From Actinocatenispora thailandica (GTDB lineage Bacteria > Actinomycetota > Actinomycetes > Mycobacteriales > Micromonosporaceae), in the NCBI RefSeq assembly GCF_016865425.1, contig NZ_AP023355.1:1548198-1612197 (forward strand): DNA of 64,000 bases. Reading direction: 5' to 3'. Positions 36,201-42,305 of the stretch are shown here, one piece after another. Every line of letters begins with the position of its first letter. Positions within the stretch are counted from its first letter, which is position 1. The translations under genes were made by a program, and so were the position numbers. The notes below the pieces were generated by a model. The model had not been told where the DNA came from, made no database searches, and saw only the letters and a program-made list of their open reading frames with translations.

Positions 36201-39200
36201 GACCCGGACGAGGAGGGCAGCCGCATCGCCGGCCAGGTGGCGTACTGGCGGGAGCGGCTGGCGGGGCTGCCGGAGCAGCTCGCGCTGCCGTTCGACCGGC
36301 CGCGGCCGGCGGTCGCCACGCACCGCGGCGCCCACCACGACTTCGCGCTCGACGCCGGGACGCACGCCGGGCTGGTGGAGCTGGCGCGTGGCACCGGTAC
36401 GACGGTGTTCATGGTGCTGCACGCGGCGCTGGCGGCGCTGTTGACGCGGTTGGGTGCGGGGTCGGACGTGCCGATCGGGTCGCCGATCGCGGGTCGTACC
36501 GACGAGGCGTTGGACGAGTTGGTCGGGTTCTTCGTCAACACGTTGGTGTTGCGGACGGATACCGGCGGGGATCCGTCGTTCCGGGAGCTGTTGGGTCGGG
36601 TGCGGGAGACCGACCTGGCGGCGTATGCGAACCAGGACGTGCCGTTCGAGCGGTTGGTGGATGTGCTCAACCCGCACCGGTCGCTGGCGCACCACCCGCT
36701 GTTCCAGGTGATGCTGGCGGTGCAGAACCGCACCGACGAAGGGGTCCGGGTGCCGGGGATGCGGGCCGACCTGGTGCCGTTCTCCGGCGGCGCCGCCCGG
36801 TTCGACCTGGGCGTGTACCTGGTCGAGGAGCGCTCCGGCGACGGCAAGCCGACCGGCGTCCAGGGCATGATCCAGTACGCCACGGACCTGTTCGATGCGG
36901 CCACCGTCGCCGCGATCGCCGACCGGCTGGTGCGCGTGTTGCGCCGGGTCGCCGCCGATCCGGACGTCCGGGTCGGCGAGCTTCCGGTGCTCGACGAGCC
37001 CGAGCGGCGTCTGCTGGTCGAGGAGTGGAACGCCACCGCCCGGCCGGTACCCGAGGCGACCGTCACCGACCTGGTCGAACGGCAGGTCGCCGGCACGCCG
37101 GGCGCCGAGGCCGTGGTCGCCGCGGACGCCCGCCTGTCGTACGCGCGGCTCAACGCGCAGGCCAACCGGCTCGCCCGGCTGCTCGTCGAGCACGGCGCGG
37201 GCCTGGAGGAACGGGTGGCGCTGCTGCTGGACCGCTCCGCGGACGTGGTCGTGGCCATGCTCGCGGTGCTCAAGGCAGGCGCGGCGTACGTGCCGGTCGA
37301 CCCGGCGTACCCGGCCGACCGGATCGCGTTCCTGCTCGACGACATCCGGCCGCGGCTGCTGCTGACCACCGCGGATCTGGCGCCGGACACCGACGTACCG
37401 GCGGTCGTGCTGGACGATCCGGGCGTCGTCGAGGCGCTGGCGGCGCGGCCCGAGCACGACCTCACCGACGCGGAGCGGGGCGCGGCGCTGCTGCCGACGC
37501 ACCCGGCGTACGTGATCTACACGTCCGGCTCCACCGGCCGGCCGAAGGGCGTCGTGGTCGAGCACCGCTCGGTCGTCAACTACCTGGCGCAGTGCCGCGA
37601 GTCGTACCCGACGCTCGCCGGCACTACCTTGCTGCACGCGTCGATCTCCTTCGACGCGGTGGTGACCAGCGTGTACGGCGCGCTGACCCGCGGTGGCCGG
37701 GTGCACGTCGCCGCGCTGGACGACGGGCTGGCCGACCTGCTCGACCGTGACGACCTCGGCTACGACTTCGTCAAGGTCACCCCGAGCCACCTGGCGCTGC
37801 TGACCTCGGCGCTGCCGGCGCGGTGCTCGCCGACCGGGCAGCTGATGGTCGGCGGCGCCGCCGTGCGGGGCGAGCAACTGCGCGAGTGGCGCGATCGGCA
37901 CCCCGGAGTGCCGATCGTCAACCACTACGGCCCCACCGAGGCGACGGTCGGCTGTACCCAGCATCCGGTGCCGACCGATGCCGAGATCGCGGACGGCCCG
38001 GTGCCGATCGGCCGGCCGTTCGCCAACACCCGGGTCCACGTGCTCGACGACGCGCTGCGGCCGGTGCCGGTCGGGGTGGCCGGCGAGCTGTACGTCGCGG
38101 GCGCGGCGCTGGCCCGCGGCTACTGGGCCCGGCCGGCGCTGACCGCCGGCCGGTTCGTGGCCTGCCCGTGGGGCGACGGCGAGCGGATGTACCGCACCGG
38201 AGACGTGGTGCGGTGGCGGCCGGACGGCGAGCTGGAGTACCTGGGCCGCGCGGACGACCAGGTGAAGATCCGCGGCTTCCGGATCGAGCTGGGCGAGATC
38301 GAGGCCGCGCTCGCGGCGTCGCCGGGCGTGGCGGACGCCGTGGCGGTCGCCCGTGCGGACCGCCCCGGCGACGAGCGGCTCGTCGGGTACGTGACGGCCG
38401 CCGCCGGGCACACACCGGACCCGGTGGCGCTGCGCCGCGAACTGGGCGCCACGCTCCCGACGTACCTGGTGCCGTCGCTGGTGGTGCTGCTCGACCGGCT
38501 GCCGCTCACCCACAACGGGAAGGTCGATCGCCGGGCACTGCCCGCGCCGGACCTGTCGGGGCTGGCGGGCCGGTCGGCGCCGCGGCGGCCCGCGGAGGCG
38601 GTCCTGTGCGGCCTCGTCGCCGAGACGCTCGGCCTGCCGGCCGTCGGCGTCGACGACAACTTCTTCGACCTGGGCGGGCACTCGCTGCTCGCGACCCGGC
38701 TGATCAGCCGGGTCCGCGAGGTGCTGGGGGCGGAGGTGCCGCTGCGTGCGGTCTTCGCGACGCCGACGCCGGCCGGCCTGGCGCGGCACGTCACGGGCCG
38801 CGACGACACCGGCGACGACGGCTTCGACGTGCTGCTTCCGCTGCGGCCCACCGGGGACCGGCCGCCGCTGTTCTGCGTGCACCCCGGGATCGGGATCAGC
38901 TGGATCTACTCCCGGCTGCTGCGCCACCTCGACGCCGACCAGCCGGTGTACGGACTGCAGGCGCGCGCGATCACCCGCGTCGACGGGCTGCCGACCACGA
39001 TCGACGAGATGGCCGCCGACTACCTGGAGCAGGTGCGGCGGGTCCAACCGCACGGCCCGTACCGGCTGCTGGGCTGGTCGTTCGGCGGCGCGGTCGCGCA
39101 CGCGATGGCGGTCCGGCTGGAGGAGCTGGGCGAGCGGGTGGAGCTTTTGGCGATGCTCGACGGCCACGTGACCGGTGACGGTGGGTTCCGGATGCCGGCC

Positions 39201-39602
39201 GAGCGCGACCTCGTCGCAGGCCTGCGGCACCTGGCGCCGGACGCGACGGCCGACCCGGACGGCGCGGAGATCACGCCGCTCGTGCTCGACCGGGTGCGGG
39301 AGCTCGATCCCGGCCTGGCCGTGCTGGCCGAGGAGAACTTCGCCGGCTTCTACCGCGCCACGGTCAACATCGAACGACTCGCCCGGGGCTTCGCCCCGCG
39401 TACCTACGGCGGCGACCTGCTCTACTTCGCCGCCAGCGTCGACGCCGACCCGAGCCAGCTCGCCGAGTCGTGGCGGCCGTACGTCGGCGGCGACATCGAG
39501 GAACACCGCGTCGACTGCCGGCACCTGGACATGCTCCGACCGGAGCCGGCGGCCGAGATCGGAACCCGGCTCGCGCGCAGACTGCGCGAGCTTGACCAGT
39601 AG
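21063..39602 (+). CDS. Six-module terminal NRPS with an A-less module and thioesterase
   Basis: This 6179-residue protein has domains C-A-T, C-A-T, C-(A tail)-T, C-A-T, C-A-T, C-A-T-TE. The ATG at 21063 has GGGGAG at 21049-21054; the protein starts directly at the first C motif ([13 protein letters not shown]) without an N-terminal docking region. Codes are DFWNVGMVVK (Thr-like), DAYHLGLLCK (Hpg), none in module 3, DFWNIGMVHK (Thr), DAYHLGLLCK (Hpg) and DATKMGHVGK (Asp-like). Carrier serines are residues 1024, 2087, 2709, 3775, 4815 and 5874. The type I thioesterase has GWSFGG (Ser6006), with Asp6033 and His6154 in catalytic positions, so chain release by hydrolysis or cyclisation happens here. 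All C domains look LCL and no E domain is present. The gap to the upstream NRPS is 71 nt and to mbtH 19 nt, so the genes are probably cotranscribed. Confidence 0.97.
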   Translation: MVPLSFAQQRLWFQYRLDGPSATYNMPTVLRLAGELDTAALTAAVADVVSRHEVLRTVVTERGEQPEQTILPPDEVEVPVEVVRLAAADVPAAVDAAVRYRFDLATEIPVRVWLAGTGDGSWVLVLLLHHIAGDGWSMGPLLRDLSAAYAARLAGVAPGWEPLPVQYADYALWQRELLGAAEDPGSVLSRQVAYWRDRLAGLPDGLALPFDRPRPAVASHRGASHAFGFDAELHAAILRVARNAGATPFMVVQAAFAALLTRLGAGTDIPVGTPVAGRTDEALDELVGFFVNTLVLRTDTSGDPTFRQLLAQVRADALAAQDHQDVPFERLVDALNPHRTLAHHPLFQILLALQNAGDARIELPGLSDAGPVPVASSSARMDLSITLTERSGAAGVDGWIEYATDLFDADTVAGLAERWIRLLRQVTADPDRRIGALDLLDAAEARALTGPGPTAAPTVPDDTLIDLIASRVRATPDACAVVYEAERVTYRELAERANRLARLLADRGVGPDDRVVLVLPRSVEMVVAMLAVLTAGAAYVPVDPDYPAERIALVLDDVAATSGGTPTVVLTTADRLGAVPDADAPVVLDDPDTVAGLAARSAAEVTDAERRGPLRPGNAAYVIFTSGSTGTPKGVVVEHRNVVRLLDAGLRTFGFGADDVWTLFHSYAFDFSVWETFGALAFGGRLVVVPKSVTRSPADLLRLLGEHAVTVWNVTPSVFARVVEAARRDADRLAGAAPRWVVFGGEVVDPARIAAWRELAGPDGPGFMNMYGITETTVVNTYLPVEPETEPGVGSRIGRALPDTVCYVLDERLRPVPTGVAGELYLAGPSVTRGYLGRAALTAGRFVACPWRRGARMYRSGDVVRRRPDGGLEYLGRSDDQVKLRGFRIEPAEVAAAMVALDPVGDAVAVVREDTPGDRRLVGYVTPADPDRRPDPRALRQELFGALPGHLVPSAVVVLDALPVTANGKVDRRALPAPGFGGYAGDGAVPRTPGEEILAAVFADILGLPAVGVRDSFFDLGGHSLLATRLVGRIRAELGVEVPVRAVFETPTVAGLATLVDGWRGASRPALRPMPRPVRLPVSFAQRRLWFLHKLEGPSATYNMPAALRLTGELDVAALTAAVGDVVGRHEALRTVFGEVDGQPVQTVLPADGAVPVRVERVDAAEVTDAVAAAASYRFDLSAEAPVRVSLFDTGDGSWVLLVLVHHIAGDGWSMGPLLRDLSTAYAARRAGGPPRWRPLPVQYADYALWQRGLLGDPDDPDSVHARQLDHWRRGLAGVPDRLTLPVDRPRPAIAAHRGAGREFTVDPVVHAGLVRLAREGSATLFMVVQAALATLLSRLGAGPDIPVGTPVAGRTDVALDELVGFFVNTLVLRTDTSGDPTFRELLARVRGIDLAAYEHQDLPFELLVDALNPTRSLAHHPLFQVMLALQNNADAAVELPGVRAEPMVVPDGAARFDLSVQLTEDRAADGAAAGMRGRIEYRVDLFDAATVDAVVDRLLRVLRQVADDPDGRIGRLEILADDERERLLPAMDTQIPAAGLVELIDARVRETPDAVAVRGGGRSVTYRRLDAWADRLARRLAGHGVGPEVRVGVLLDRSPTLVTVLLAVLRTGAAYVPLDARAPADRLRWMLDDAAVRLLVVDDRYADHDVTGTAGVPVLNVDGDAEVAGVAPVRHVDGDGAVPPVRPADVRGAAYVMYTSGSTGVPKGVVATVADVTALATDGCWRVGPGDRVLFHAPYSFDASCYELWVPLVAGACVVVAPPTEPDAGWLRDQIDRHGVTHAHVTAGLLRAVAEREPGCFGALSELLTGGDVVSAAAVDRVRAACPTLRVRHLYGPTEVTLCATQHAVEPAEEVGDRLPLGRPLAAMRVFVLDERLRPVPAGVAGELYVAGTGVARGYGDRPAQTASRFVACPWGAGERMYRTGDVARWRGDGALEYLGRSDDQVKIRGYRVEPGEAEAALAALPGVGQAVVVVRGEPGAERRLLGYATPARAGERLDPGALRRLLADRLPDYLVPSAVVVLDALPLTGNGKVDRRVLPEPEYAAVDPQAPRGPREELLAGVFADVLGLPAVGVHDGFFDLGGHSLLATRLVSRVRSVLGVEVPVRAVFEAPTVAGLAALLDREHAAARPALRRLPRPELLPVSFAQQRLWFLHRLEGPSATYNVPVVLRLTGMVDADALTAAVGDVLGRHEALRTVVTEVDGEPVQTVLGATDVPVPVTVAAVCAGEVAATIDAAVGHRFDLSAEVPVRVSLLDAGDGSWVLVVLLHHIAGDGWSMGPLLRDLSVAYAARRGGQAPVFEPLAVQYADYALWQRELLGSADDPESRLAGQVAYWRDRLAGVPDQLALPFDRPRPAVASYRGAVVGFAIDAELHAGLSALARQTGTTVFMVVQAGLAALLTRLGAGSDVPIGSPIAGRTDEALDELVGFFVNTLVLRTDTGGDPSFRELLGRVRETDLAAYANQDVPFERLVDVLNPHRSLAHHPLFQVILAFQSEDAGTSLRLDGAAAEPMPFAGHSARVDLSVLATERWAGGQPGGIDGAVEYAVDLFDAGTVRALTEAWTVLLAAMVADPDCRLSLVELPDAAPSARRYEAADVPAARTGRGLVGYVTPQDPARRPDPAAVRRRVADLLPAYMVPAAVMVLDELPLTANGKVDRRALPAPDFGAAATGTAPRTPTEAALCAIFAEVLGVDGVGVDDGFFDLGGHSLLATRLISRIRAVLSVEVPVRAVFETPTAAGLAAVVAGRAGTSRPALRPVPRPELVPLSYAQQRLWFLYRLEGPSTTYNVPMALRLCGDVDVAALAAAVTDVAERHEALRTVFGEVDGRPAQTVLPATAVPVETLRVAADEIPGLVAGWAATRLELATEPPLRAWLADTGDGAVTLVLLAHHIASDGWSMGPLLGDLATAYAARRAGTAPGWAPLPVQYADYALWQRDLLGDPDRPDSLIAGQVAYWRQRLAGLPEELTLPLDRPRPAVASHRGGTRPFDLDPALYAGLTAVARDAGTTVFMVLQAALAALLTRLGAGTDIAIGSPVAGRTDEALDELVGFFVNTLVLRTDTSGDPTFRDLLARVREDDLAAYAHQDVPFERLVDILNPSRSLSHHPLFSVILALQNTAEPGLTLPGADVTPLPLDAAGALVDLSVNLREDRDADGAPAGLRGWVDYATDLFDAGTVDDLTARWVRLLRALVADPDTRLSGVDLLDDAERAALAVAPRTPDEPATLVRLFEDRVGADPDACAVVCGDRRSTYTELNERANRLARLLLAGGVRTEDRVALVLPRSEDTVVAMLAVLKAGAAYAPVDPDTPTDRVALVLSGTRPAAVVLTAAHRDLLPDGVLPVVLGDDATERSLAEQPAGNPTDADRGAPLHPGQAAYVIHTSGSTGVPKGVVVSHANVTRLLAVTRDAFRFTAGDVWTLFHSYAFDFSVWETFGALASGGTVVVVPGELTRSPAELIGLLAAERVTVLNVTPSVFAQLVDIARRDSAALAGLALRRVIFGGEALDVAQVSEWRRLAGPDGPALVNMYGITETTVHVTYAPLGDEPAGVGSPIGVPLADLAAFVLDDRLRPVPDGVAGELYVAGAGLARGYLGRPDLTAARFVACPWGAGERMYRTGDVVRRRRDGGLDYLGRADDQVKIRGFRIEPGEVEVALTALAPVGRAVVVAREDRPGDRRLVGYVTPADADRVPEAGELRRAVARSLPAHLVPAAVVVLDVMPLTDNGKVDRRALPAPEFGAADEAPRGPREEILAGVFAEVLGVPAVGARDSFFDLGGHSLLATRLVSRVRSVLGVEVPVRLVFEAPTVAGLARAMDEHAGTARPALRRMPRPELVPVSFAQQRLWFLDRLEGPNATYNVPLALRLTGTVDADALTAAVGDVLERHEALRTVVAEVDGRPVQRVLDPADLRVPVTIGRTGDVDAAVADASGYRFDLSAEVPVRVSLVDAGDGSWVLVVLLHHIAGDGWSMGPLLRDLSVAYAARREGRAPVFEPLPVQYADYALWQRELLGDVEDPGSVVSGQVAYWRKRLAGLPEQVALPFDRPRPAVATHRGAGHPFRLDDDVHAGVVRLARETGTTVFMVLHAALAALLTRLGAGSDVPIGSPIAGRTDEALDELVGFFVNTLVLRTDTGGDPSFRELLGRVRETDLAAYANQDVPFERLVDVLNPHRSLAHHPLFQVMLAYQYDAGDALRLDGVSAEPLPATAGAARVDLSLSLVDRADGGLVGLAEYATDVFDAATVEAVVSRWARVLRQVVADPGTRVGSLDLLADAERRRLLPRGTGPVAPAATLTELFDARVREAPSADAVVFGDERVSFAELAARVDRVARRLVARGVGPGGRVGVLLDRSVDLVVAMLAVWRVGAAYVPVDARSPVARTRWVLSDAGVSVLLVDAAHRGHPAADGRAVLDVSDHTGDADAGSFAAAGVDSAAYVMYTSGSTGAPKGVVATVGDVVSLVSDSCWGTGPDTRVLFQAPYAFDASCYEVWVTLLRGGCVVVAPDGDGDAGWLRGLFDRHAVTHAHLTAGLLRVVAEQDPACFAPLTELLTGGDAVSAAAVDRVRAACPTLRVRHLYGPTEVTLCATQHVVEPDAPRADWLPLGRPLDDTRVYVLDEYLQPVPDGVAGELYVAGAGLARGYLGRPDLTAARFVACPWGAGERMYRTGDVVRRHAGGLRFVGRADEQVKIRGFRVELGEVEAALAALPDVRQAVVDARGESGGERRLLGYVTPGDARPAPAALRARLADLLPDYMVPAAVLVLDTLPVTANGKVDRRALPDPDFGAGDEVPRSAREQVLADVFADVLGVPAVGVRDSFFDLGGHSLLATRLVSRIRAVLGVELGVREIFQTPTAAGLAAVLDEHSGTPRPALRPVPRPDVVPVSFAQQRLWFLFRLEGPSATYNVPLAMRLTGAVDTDAMRAAVADVIGRHESLRTVFTEVDGRPAETVLAAEAAGAPVQVGRVDDVDALVTAAAGYRFDLSAEIPVRVWLSDAGDGSWVLVLVVHHIATDGWSTGPLLRDLSVAYAARRDGRAPVFEPLPVQYADYALWQRELLGDPDEEGSRIAGQVAYWRERLAGLPEQLALPFDRPRPAVATHRGAHHDFALDAGTHAGLVELARGTGTTVFMVLHAALAALLTRLGAGSDVPIGSPIAGRTDEALDELVGFFVNTLVLRTDTGGDPSFRELLGRVRETDLAAYANQDVPFERLVDVLNPHRSLAHHPLFQVMLAVQNRTDEGVRVPGMRADLVPFSGGAARFDLGVYLVEERSGDGKPTGVQGMIQYATDLFDAATVAAIADRLVRVLRRVAADPDVRVGELPVLDEPERRLLVEEWNATARPVPEATVTDLVERQVAGTPGAEAVVAADARLSYARLNAQANRLARLLVEHGAGLEERVALLLDRSADVVVAMLAVLKAGAAYVPVDPAYPADRIAFLLDDIRPRLLLTTADLAPDTDVPAVVLDDPGVVEALAARPEHDLTDAERGAALLPTHPAYVIYTSGSTGRPKGVVVEHRSVVNYLAQCRESYPTLAGTTLLHASISFDAVVTSVYGALTRGGRVHVAALDDGLADLLDRDDLGYDFVKVTPSHLALLTSALPARCSPTGQLMVGGAAVRGEQLREWRDRHPGVPIVNHYGPTEATVGCTQHPVPTDAEIADGPVPIGRPFANTRVHVLDDALRPVPVGVAGELYVAGAALARGYWARPALTAGRFVACPWGDGERMYRTGDVVRWRPDGELEYLGRADDQVKIRGFRIELGEIEAALAASPGVADAVAVARADRPGDERLVGYVTAAAGHTPDPVALRRELGATLPTYLVPSLVVLLDRLPLTHNGKVDRRALPAPDLSGLAGRSAPRRPAEAVLCGLVAETLGLPAVGVDDNFFDLGGHSLLATRLISRVREVLGAEVPLRAVFATPTPAGLARHVTGRDDTGDDGFDVLLPLRPTGDRPPLFCVHPGIGISWIYSRLLRHLDADQPVYGLQARAITRVDGLPTTIDEMAADYLEQVRRVQPHGPYRLLGWSFGGAVAHAMAVRLEELGERVELLAMLDGHVTGDGGFRMPAERDLVAGLRHLAPDATADPDGAEITPLVLDRVRELDPGLAVLAEENFAGFYRATVNIERLARGFAPRTYGGDLLYFAASVDADPSQLAESWRPYVGGDIEEHRVDCRHLDMLRPEPAAEIGTRLARRLRELDQ
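21483..21681 (+). repeat. C-domain DNA repeat, copy 2 (partner 13870-14068)
   Basis: This second copy is in the first C domain of the six-module protein. Confidence 0.85.
24295..27435 (+). other. NRPS module C-A-T, predicted 4-hydroxyphenylglycine
   Basis: The code DAYHLGLLCK is the same as in the third module of the preceding protein. TSGSTG lies near 26160, and the A4 core reads FDASCYELW. The carrier serine codon is 27321-27323. Confidence 0.87.
27480..29310 (+). other. NRPS module lacking its adenylation core: C-(A9-A10 remnant)-T
   Basis: The C domain is complete, with HHIAGDG near 27871 and the full N-terminal and C-terminal halves. It ends near 28815. Only about 65 residues of an adenylation domain follow (about 28870-29060), beginning at [11 protein letters not shown] and including the A10 lysine motif TANGKVDR. 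Cores A1 to A8, including the TSGSTG loop and all substrate-reading positions, are absent. A normal carrier follows ([10 protein letters not shown], serine codon 29187-29189). The reading frame is unbroken and no other frame holds the missing core, so this is a real deletion in the sequence given. Loading must come from another adenylation domain, or the module is skipped. Confidence 0.93.
28172..28498 (+). repeat. C-domain core DNA repeat, copy 2 (in the A-less module)
   Basis: Nearly identical to 6631-6957 (offset 21541). This copy lies in the C domain just before the missing A core. Confidence 0.85.
29345..32505 (+). other. NRPS module C-A-T, predicted Thr
   Basis: The code is DFWNIGMVHK, the canonical threonine code. 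HHIASDG in C is near 29731, TSGSTG near 31200, and the carrier serine codon is 32385-32387. The A10-T-C segment is almost identical in DNA to that at 5559-6031. Confidence 0.9.
32166..32638 (+). repeat. NRPS A10-T-C DNA repeat, copy 2 (partner 5559-6031)
   Basis: This is the same segment as 5559-6031, in the other large NRPS gene. Both follow a Thr-code A domain and precede the C domain of the next module. The near identity at silent sites shows recent exchange. Confidence 0.85.
33274..33598 (+). repeat. C-domain core DNA repeat, copy 3
   Basis: About 325 bp nearly identical to 36394-36718 (offset 3120), and to copies 1 and 2 over the [18 protein letters not shown] to RLVDVLNP part. Confidence 0.85.
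33945..34250 (+). repeat. Hpg A-domain DNA repeat, copy 2 (partner 11731-12036)
   Basis: 306 bp identical by eye to 11731-12036. The third Hpg A domain (from about 25680) is clearly diverged in this part, so exchange involved only these two. Confidence 0.88.
35665..39599 (+). other. NRPS terminal module C-A-T-TE, Asp-like code DATKMGHVGK
   Basis: The A4 core is [10 protein letters not shown] and A5 is [12 protein letters not shown], giving DATKMGHVGK. Aspartate and asparagine domains have codes of the DLTK...VGK type, so an acidic small residue such as Asp, or an analogue, is likely. The carrier serine codon is 38682-38684. The thioesterase runs from about 38825 to the stop with GWSFGG at 39072-39089. 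Confidence 0.8.
36394..36718 (+). repeat. C-domain core DNA repeat, copy 4
   Basis: About 325 bp, partner of 33274-33598, in the C domain of the terminal module. Confidence 0.85.
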
Positions 39603-39621
39603 CACATGGAAGGACACCGAC

Positions 39622-39861
39622 ATGCCCAACCCGTTCGACGACACCGACGGCCGGTTTCTGGTGCTGATCAACGACGAGCGGCAGTACTCGCTGTGGCCGG
39701 CCGCGATCGACGTGCCGCCCGGCTGGACCGTCACGCTGACCGAGAGCGACCACCAGACCTGCGTGGACTACATCGAGGAGCACTGGACGGACATGCGACC
39801 CCGCAGCCTGGTCGAGGCGATGGAGGCCGACGCGGCGTCGCGCGCGTCGGCGGAGGGGTAG
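39622..39861 (+). CDS. mbtH: MbtH-like NRPS accessory protein
   Basis: This 79-residue protein is a typical MbtH family member in length and sequence: MPNPFDDTDGRF, the NDERQYSLWP core, IDVPPGW, and DYIEEHWTDMRP. MbtH proteins bind the adenylation domains of many actinobacterial NRPSs and are needed for their solubility or activity. It lies 19 nt after the terminal NRPS gene and 8 nt before hmo, so it probably serves the A domains of this locus. The start ATG has GGAAGGA about 8 nt upstream. Confidence 0.97.
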   Translation: MPNPFDDTDGRFLVLINDERQYSLWPAAIDVPPGWTVTLTESDHQTCVDYIEEHWTDMRPRSLVEAMEADAASRASAEG

Positions 39862-39869
39862 GCGCCGAC

Positions 39870-40970
39870 ATGACCCGCTCCGGCGTCGCGCCGGAAAGCC
39901 TGGCCGCGGTGCGCCGGCTCGCCGAGTCGCTGCTGCCCGGCGACGTGTGGGACTTCATCGAGGGCGGCGCCGACGGCGAGACCGCCCTCGCCGCCAACCG
40001 CGCCGCGCTCGACCGGGTGCGGCTGCTGCCGCGGGTACTGGCCGGGCTGTCCGAGGTGACCACTGCCGGCACGCTGCTCGGGTCAGCGGCCGGTATGCCG
40101 GTCGCGGTGGCGCCGATGGCCTACCAGCGGCTCGCGCACCCGGACGGCGAGTCGGCCGTGGCGCGGGCCGCGCGCGACGCCGGGGTGCCGTTCGTCGCGG
40201 CGATGCTGGCCAGCGCCACGATCGAGGAGATGGCCGAGTTGGGCGGCGCGCCCTGGCTCCAACTCTACTGGCTGCGCGACCGCGGCCTGCTGGCTGAGCT
40301 GGTCGCCCGCGCCGAACGTGCCGGGTACCGCGGGCTGTTCGTGACCGTCGACGTCCCGGTGCTCGGCAACCGGCTGCGGGACGTCCGCAACCGATTCACG
40401 CTGCCCGCCGACGTCGGGCCGGTCAACCTGTCCGGCGGGCCGGTCGCCGCGCACGACCGGGTCGACGGCGACTCGGCCGTGGCCGTGCACACCAGCGCCA
40501 TGTTCGCGCCGGACGCCGGCTGGCAGGACCTGGCGTGGCTGCGCGAGCGAACGGCGCTGCCGCTGGCGGTCAAGGGCGTCCTCGATCCGCGGGACGCGCG
40601 GCACGCGGTGGACCGCGGCGCCGACGCGGTCGTCGTGTCCAACCACGGCGGCCGGCAGTTCGACGGCGCCGCGGCCAGCGTCGACGCGCTGCCGGCGGTC
40701 GTCGAGGCGGTCGGCGACCGTGCCGAGGTGCTGCTCGACGGCGGGGTCCGCAGCGGCACCGACGTGCTGCGGGCGCTGGCGCTCGGCGCGTCCGGCGCGC
40801 TGCTGGGCCGGCCGGTTCTGTGGGGGCTGGCGACCGGCGGCGAGTCGGGGGTGGCGCGGGTGCTGGAGATCGTGCGTGCGGAGCTGGCGCGCGGGCTGAC
40901 GCTCGCCGGCTGCGCCGACCCGGCCGCCGCGGCGGCCCTGGACGTGCTGGGGGTTGGACATGCTCGGTGA
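39870..40970 (+). CDS. hmo: 4-hydroxymandelate oxidase (FMN-dependent)
   Basis: This 366-residue member of the FMN-dependent 2-hydroxyacid dehydrogenase (glycolate oxidase) family oxidises 4-hydroxymandelate to 4-hydroxybenzoylformate, the third step from 4-hydroxyphenylpyruvate to 4-hydroxyphenylglycine. Family motifs seen are DFIEGGADGE near the N-terminus, PMAYQRLAHPDGE, the FMN/substrate motif VVVSNHGGRQFDG with the catalytic His, and LLDGGVRSGTDVLRALALGA. The start ATG at 39870 is 8 nt after mbtH; an in-frame extension upstream runs through mbtH and is not used. The 3' end overlaps hpgT by 11 nt. Function as Hmo rather than another hydroxyacid oxidase rests on the adjacent hpgT and on three Hpg-type A domains. 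Confidence 0.93.
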   Translation: MTRSGVAPESLAAVRRLAESLLPGDVWDFIEGGADGETALAANRAALDRVRLLPRVLAGLSEVTTAGTLLGSAAGMPVAVAPMAYQRLAHPDGESAVARAARDAGVPFVAAMLASATIEEMAELGGAPWLQLYWLRDRGLLAELVARAERAGYRGLFVTVDVPVLGNRLRDVRNRFTLPADVGPVNLSGGPVAAHDRVDGDSAVAVHTSAMFAPDAGWQDLAWLRERTALPLAVKGVLDPRDARHAVDRGADAVVVSNHGGRQFDGAAASVDALPAVVEAVGDRAEVLLDGGVRSGTDVLRALALGASGALLGRPVLWGLATGGESGVARVLEIVRAELARGLTLAGCADPAAAAALDVLGVGHAR

Positions 40971-42276
40971 GCTGGAGACGGGGCCGGACCTGGCGGCCGA
41001 CCTGCTGCACGGTTCGCTCGGCGATCCGTCGCTGACCTCGATGAACTTCCTCAACGAGATCACCGGCCGGTACCCGGACGCGGTGTCGTTCGCGCCTGGC
41101 CGACCGTACGAGGGGTTCTTCGACCGGGCCTCACTGCACGACGACATCGAGGCGTTCCACGAGTACCTGCGCACCGGGACCGGAGCGTCGGAGGCCGAGG
41201 CCGACCGGGCCCTGTTCCAGTACGGGCGCACCAAGGGCATCGTGCACGGGCTGATCGCCGCGCAGCTGCGGGCCGACGAGGGCATCGACGTCGACCCGGA
41301 GTCGATCGTGGTGACCGTCGGCTGCCAGGAGGCGATGTTCCTGACGCTGCGCGCGTTGCGGGCCGACGAGCGGGACGTGGTGCTGTCGCTGTCGCCGATG
41401 TACGTCGGCTTCACCGGCGCCGCCCGGCTGCTGGACCTGCCGGTGCTGCCGGTGTCCGGCGGCACCACCGGCGTCGACCTGGACGACCTGCGCGAGACCG
41501 TGCGGCGGGCGCGGGCGGCCGGCCGCCGACCCCGGGCCTGCTACATGATGCCCGACTTCGCCAACCCGTCCGGGCTCAGCCTCGACCTGCCGACCCGGCG
41601 CGCCCTGCTGGAGCTGGCGGAGGGCGAGAACATCCTGCTGCTGGAGGACAACCCGTACGGCATGTTCCACGACGGGTACGGCCGCCTGCCGACGCTCAAG
41701 GCGCTGGACACCGCGCGCCGCGTGGTGTACCTGGGGTCGTTCGCCAAGACCGTGCTGCCCGGCGCCCGCGTCGGGTACGTCGTGGCCGATCAGCGGGTGC
41801 GGGCCGCGGACGGCACCGGGTCGCTGTTCGCCGACGAGCTCGCCAAGATCAAGAGCATGGTGAGCGTCAACACCTCGCCGGTCGCGCAGGCGGTGATCGG
41901 CGGCGCCCTGGTCCGTGGCGGCGGCAGCCTCGCGGCGCGCAACGAGCCGCTGCGCGCGCGGTACCAGCGCAACCTCGCCCGGGTGCTCGCCGGGCTCCAA
42001 CGCCACCTCGGCGACCGCACCGACGTCACCTGGAACGCGCCGACCGGCGGCTTCTTCGTCGTGGTCGAGGTCGGCTTCCCGGTGACGAACGAGGCGCTGG
42101 AGCGCTCCGCACGCGAGTTCGGGGTGCTGTGGACGCCGATGGCGTACTTCTACGTCGGCGACGGCGGACGTCGGCACCTGCGGCTGTCGTTCAGCCTGCT
42201 GACCGACGAGCAGATCGACGAGGGGCTGTCCCGGCTGGCCGCGTTTCTCGCCGCCGAGGACGACCGCACCGCCTGA
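40960..42276 (+). CDS. hpgT: 4-hydroxyphenylglycine aminotransferase
   Basis: This 438-residue PLP-dependent fold-type I aminotransferase converts 4-hydroxybenzoylformate to L-4-hydroxyphenylglycine, normally with tyrosine as amino donor, closing the Hpg cycle. Visible motifs are FNEITGRYPDAVSFAPGRP-like N-terminus (here FLNEITGRYPD), the cofactor Asn/Asp regions PDFANPSG and LLLEDNPYGMF, and the Schiff-base lysine in GSFAKTVLPGARVGY (Lys263). I chose ATG 40960 because GGGGG at 40949-40953 is well spaced; a TTG two codons earlier is also in frame. It overlaps hmo by 11 nt, which suggests coupled translation. HmaS, which makes 4-hydroxymandelate, is not in this window. Confidence 0.93.
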   Translation: MLGELETGPDLAADLLHGSLGDPSLTSMNFLNEITGRYPDAVSFAPGRPYEGFFDRASLHDDIEAFHEYLRTGTGASEAEADRALFQYGRTKGIVHGLIAAQLRADEGIDVDPESIVVTVGCQEAMFLTLRALRADERDVVLSLSPMYVGFTGAARLLDLPVLPVSGGTTGVDLDDLRETVRRARAAGRRPRACYMMPDFANPSGLSLDLPTRRALLELAEGENILLLEDNPYGMFHDGYGRLPTLKALDTARRVVYLGSFAKTVLPGARVGYVVADQRVRAADGTGSLFADELAKIKSMVSVNTSPVAQAVIGGALVRGGGSLAARNEPLRARYQRNLARVLAGLQRHLGDRTDVTWNAPTGGFFVVVEVGFPVTNEALERSAREFGVLWTPMAYFYVGDGGRRHLRLSFSLLTDEQIDEGLSRLAAFLAAEDDRTA

Positions 42277-42305
42277 GGGCACCGACACCGGAAGGACGAG
42301 AGACG

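Noticed and set aside
5559-36718. CRISPR or tandem repeat array
   Set aside because: The repeats are conserved NRPS domain segments kilobases apart, in frame with coding sequence.
40954-40959. TTG start for hpgT
   Set aside because: It is possible, but ATG at 40960 has better spacing to GGGGG and a commoner start codon.
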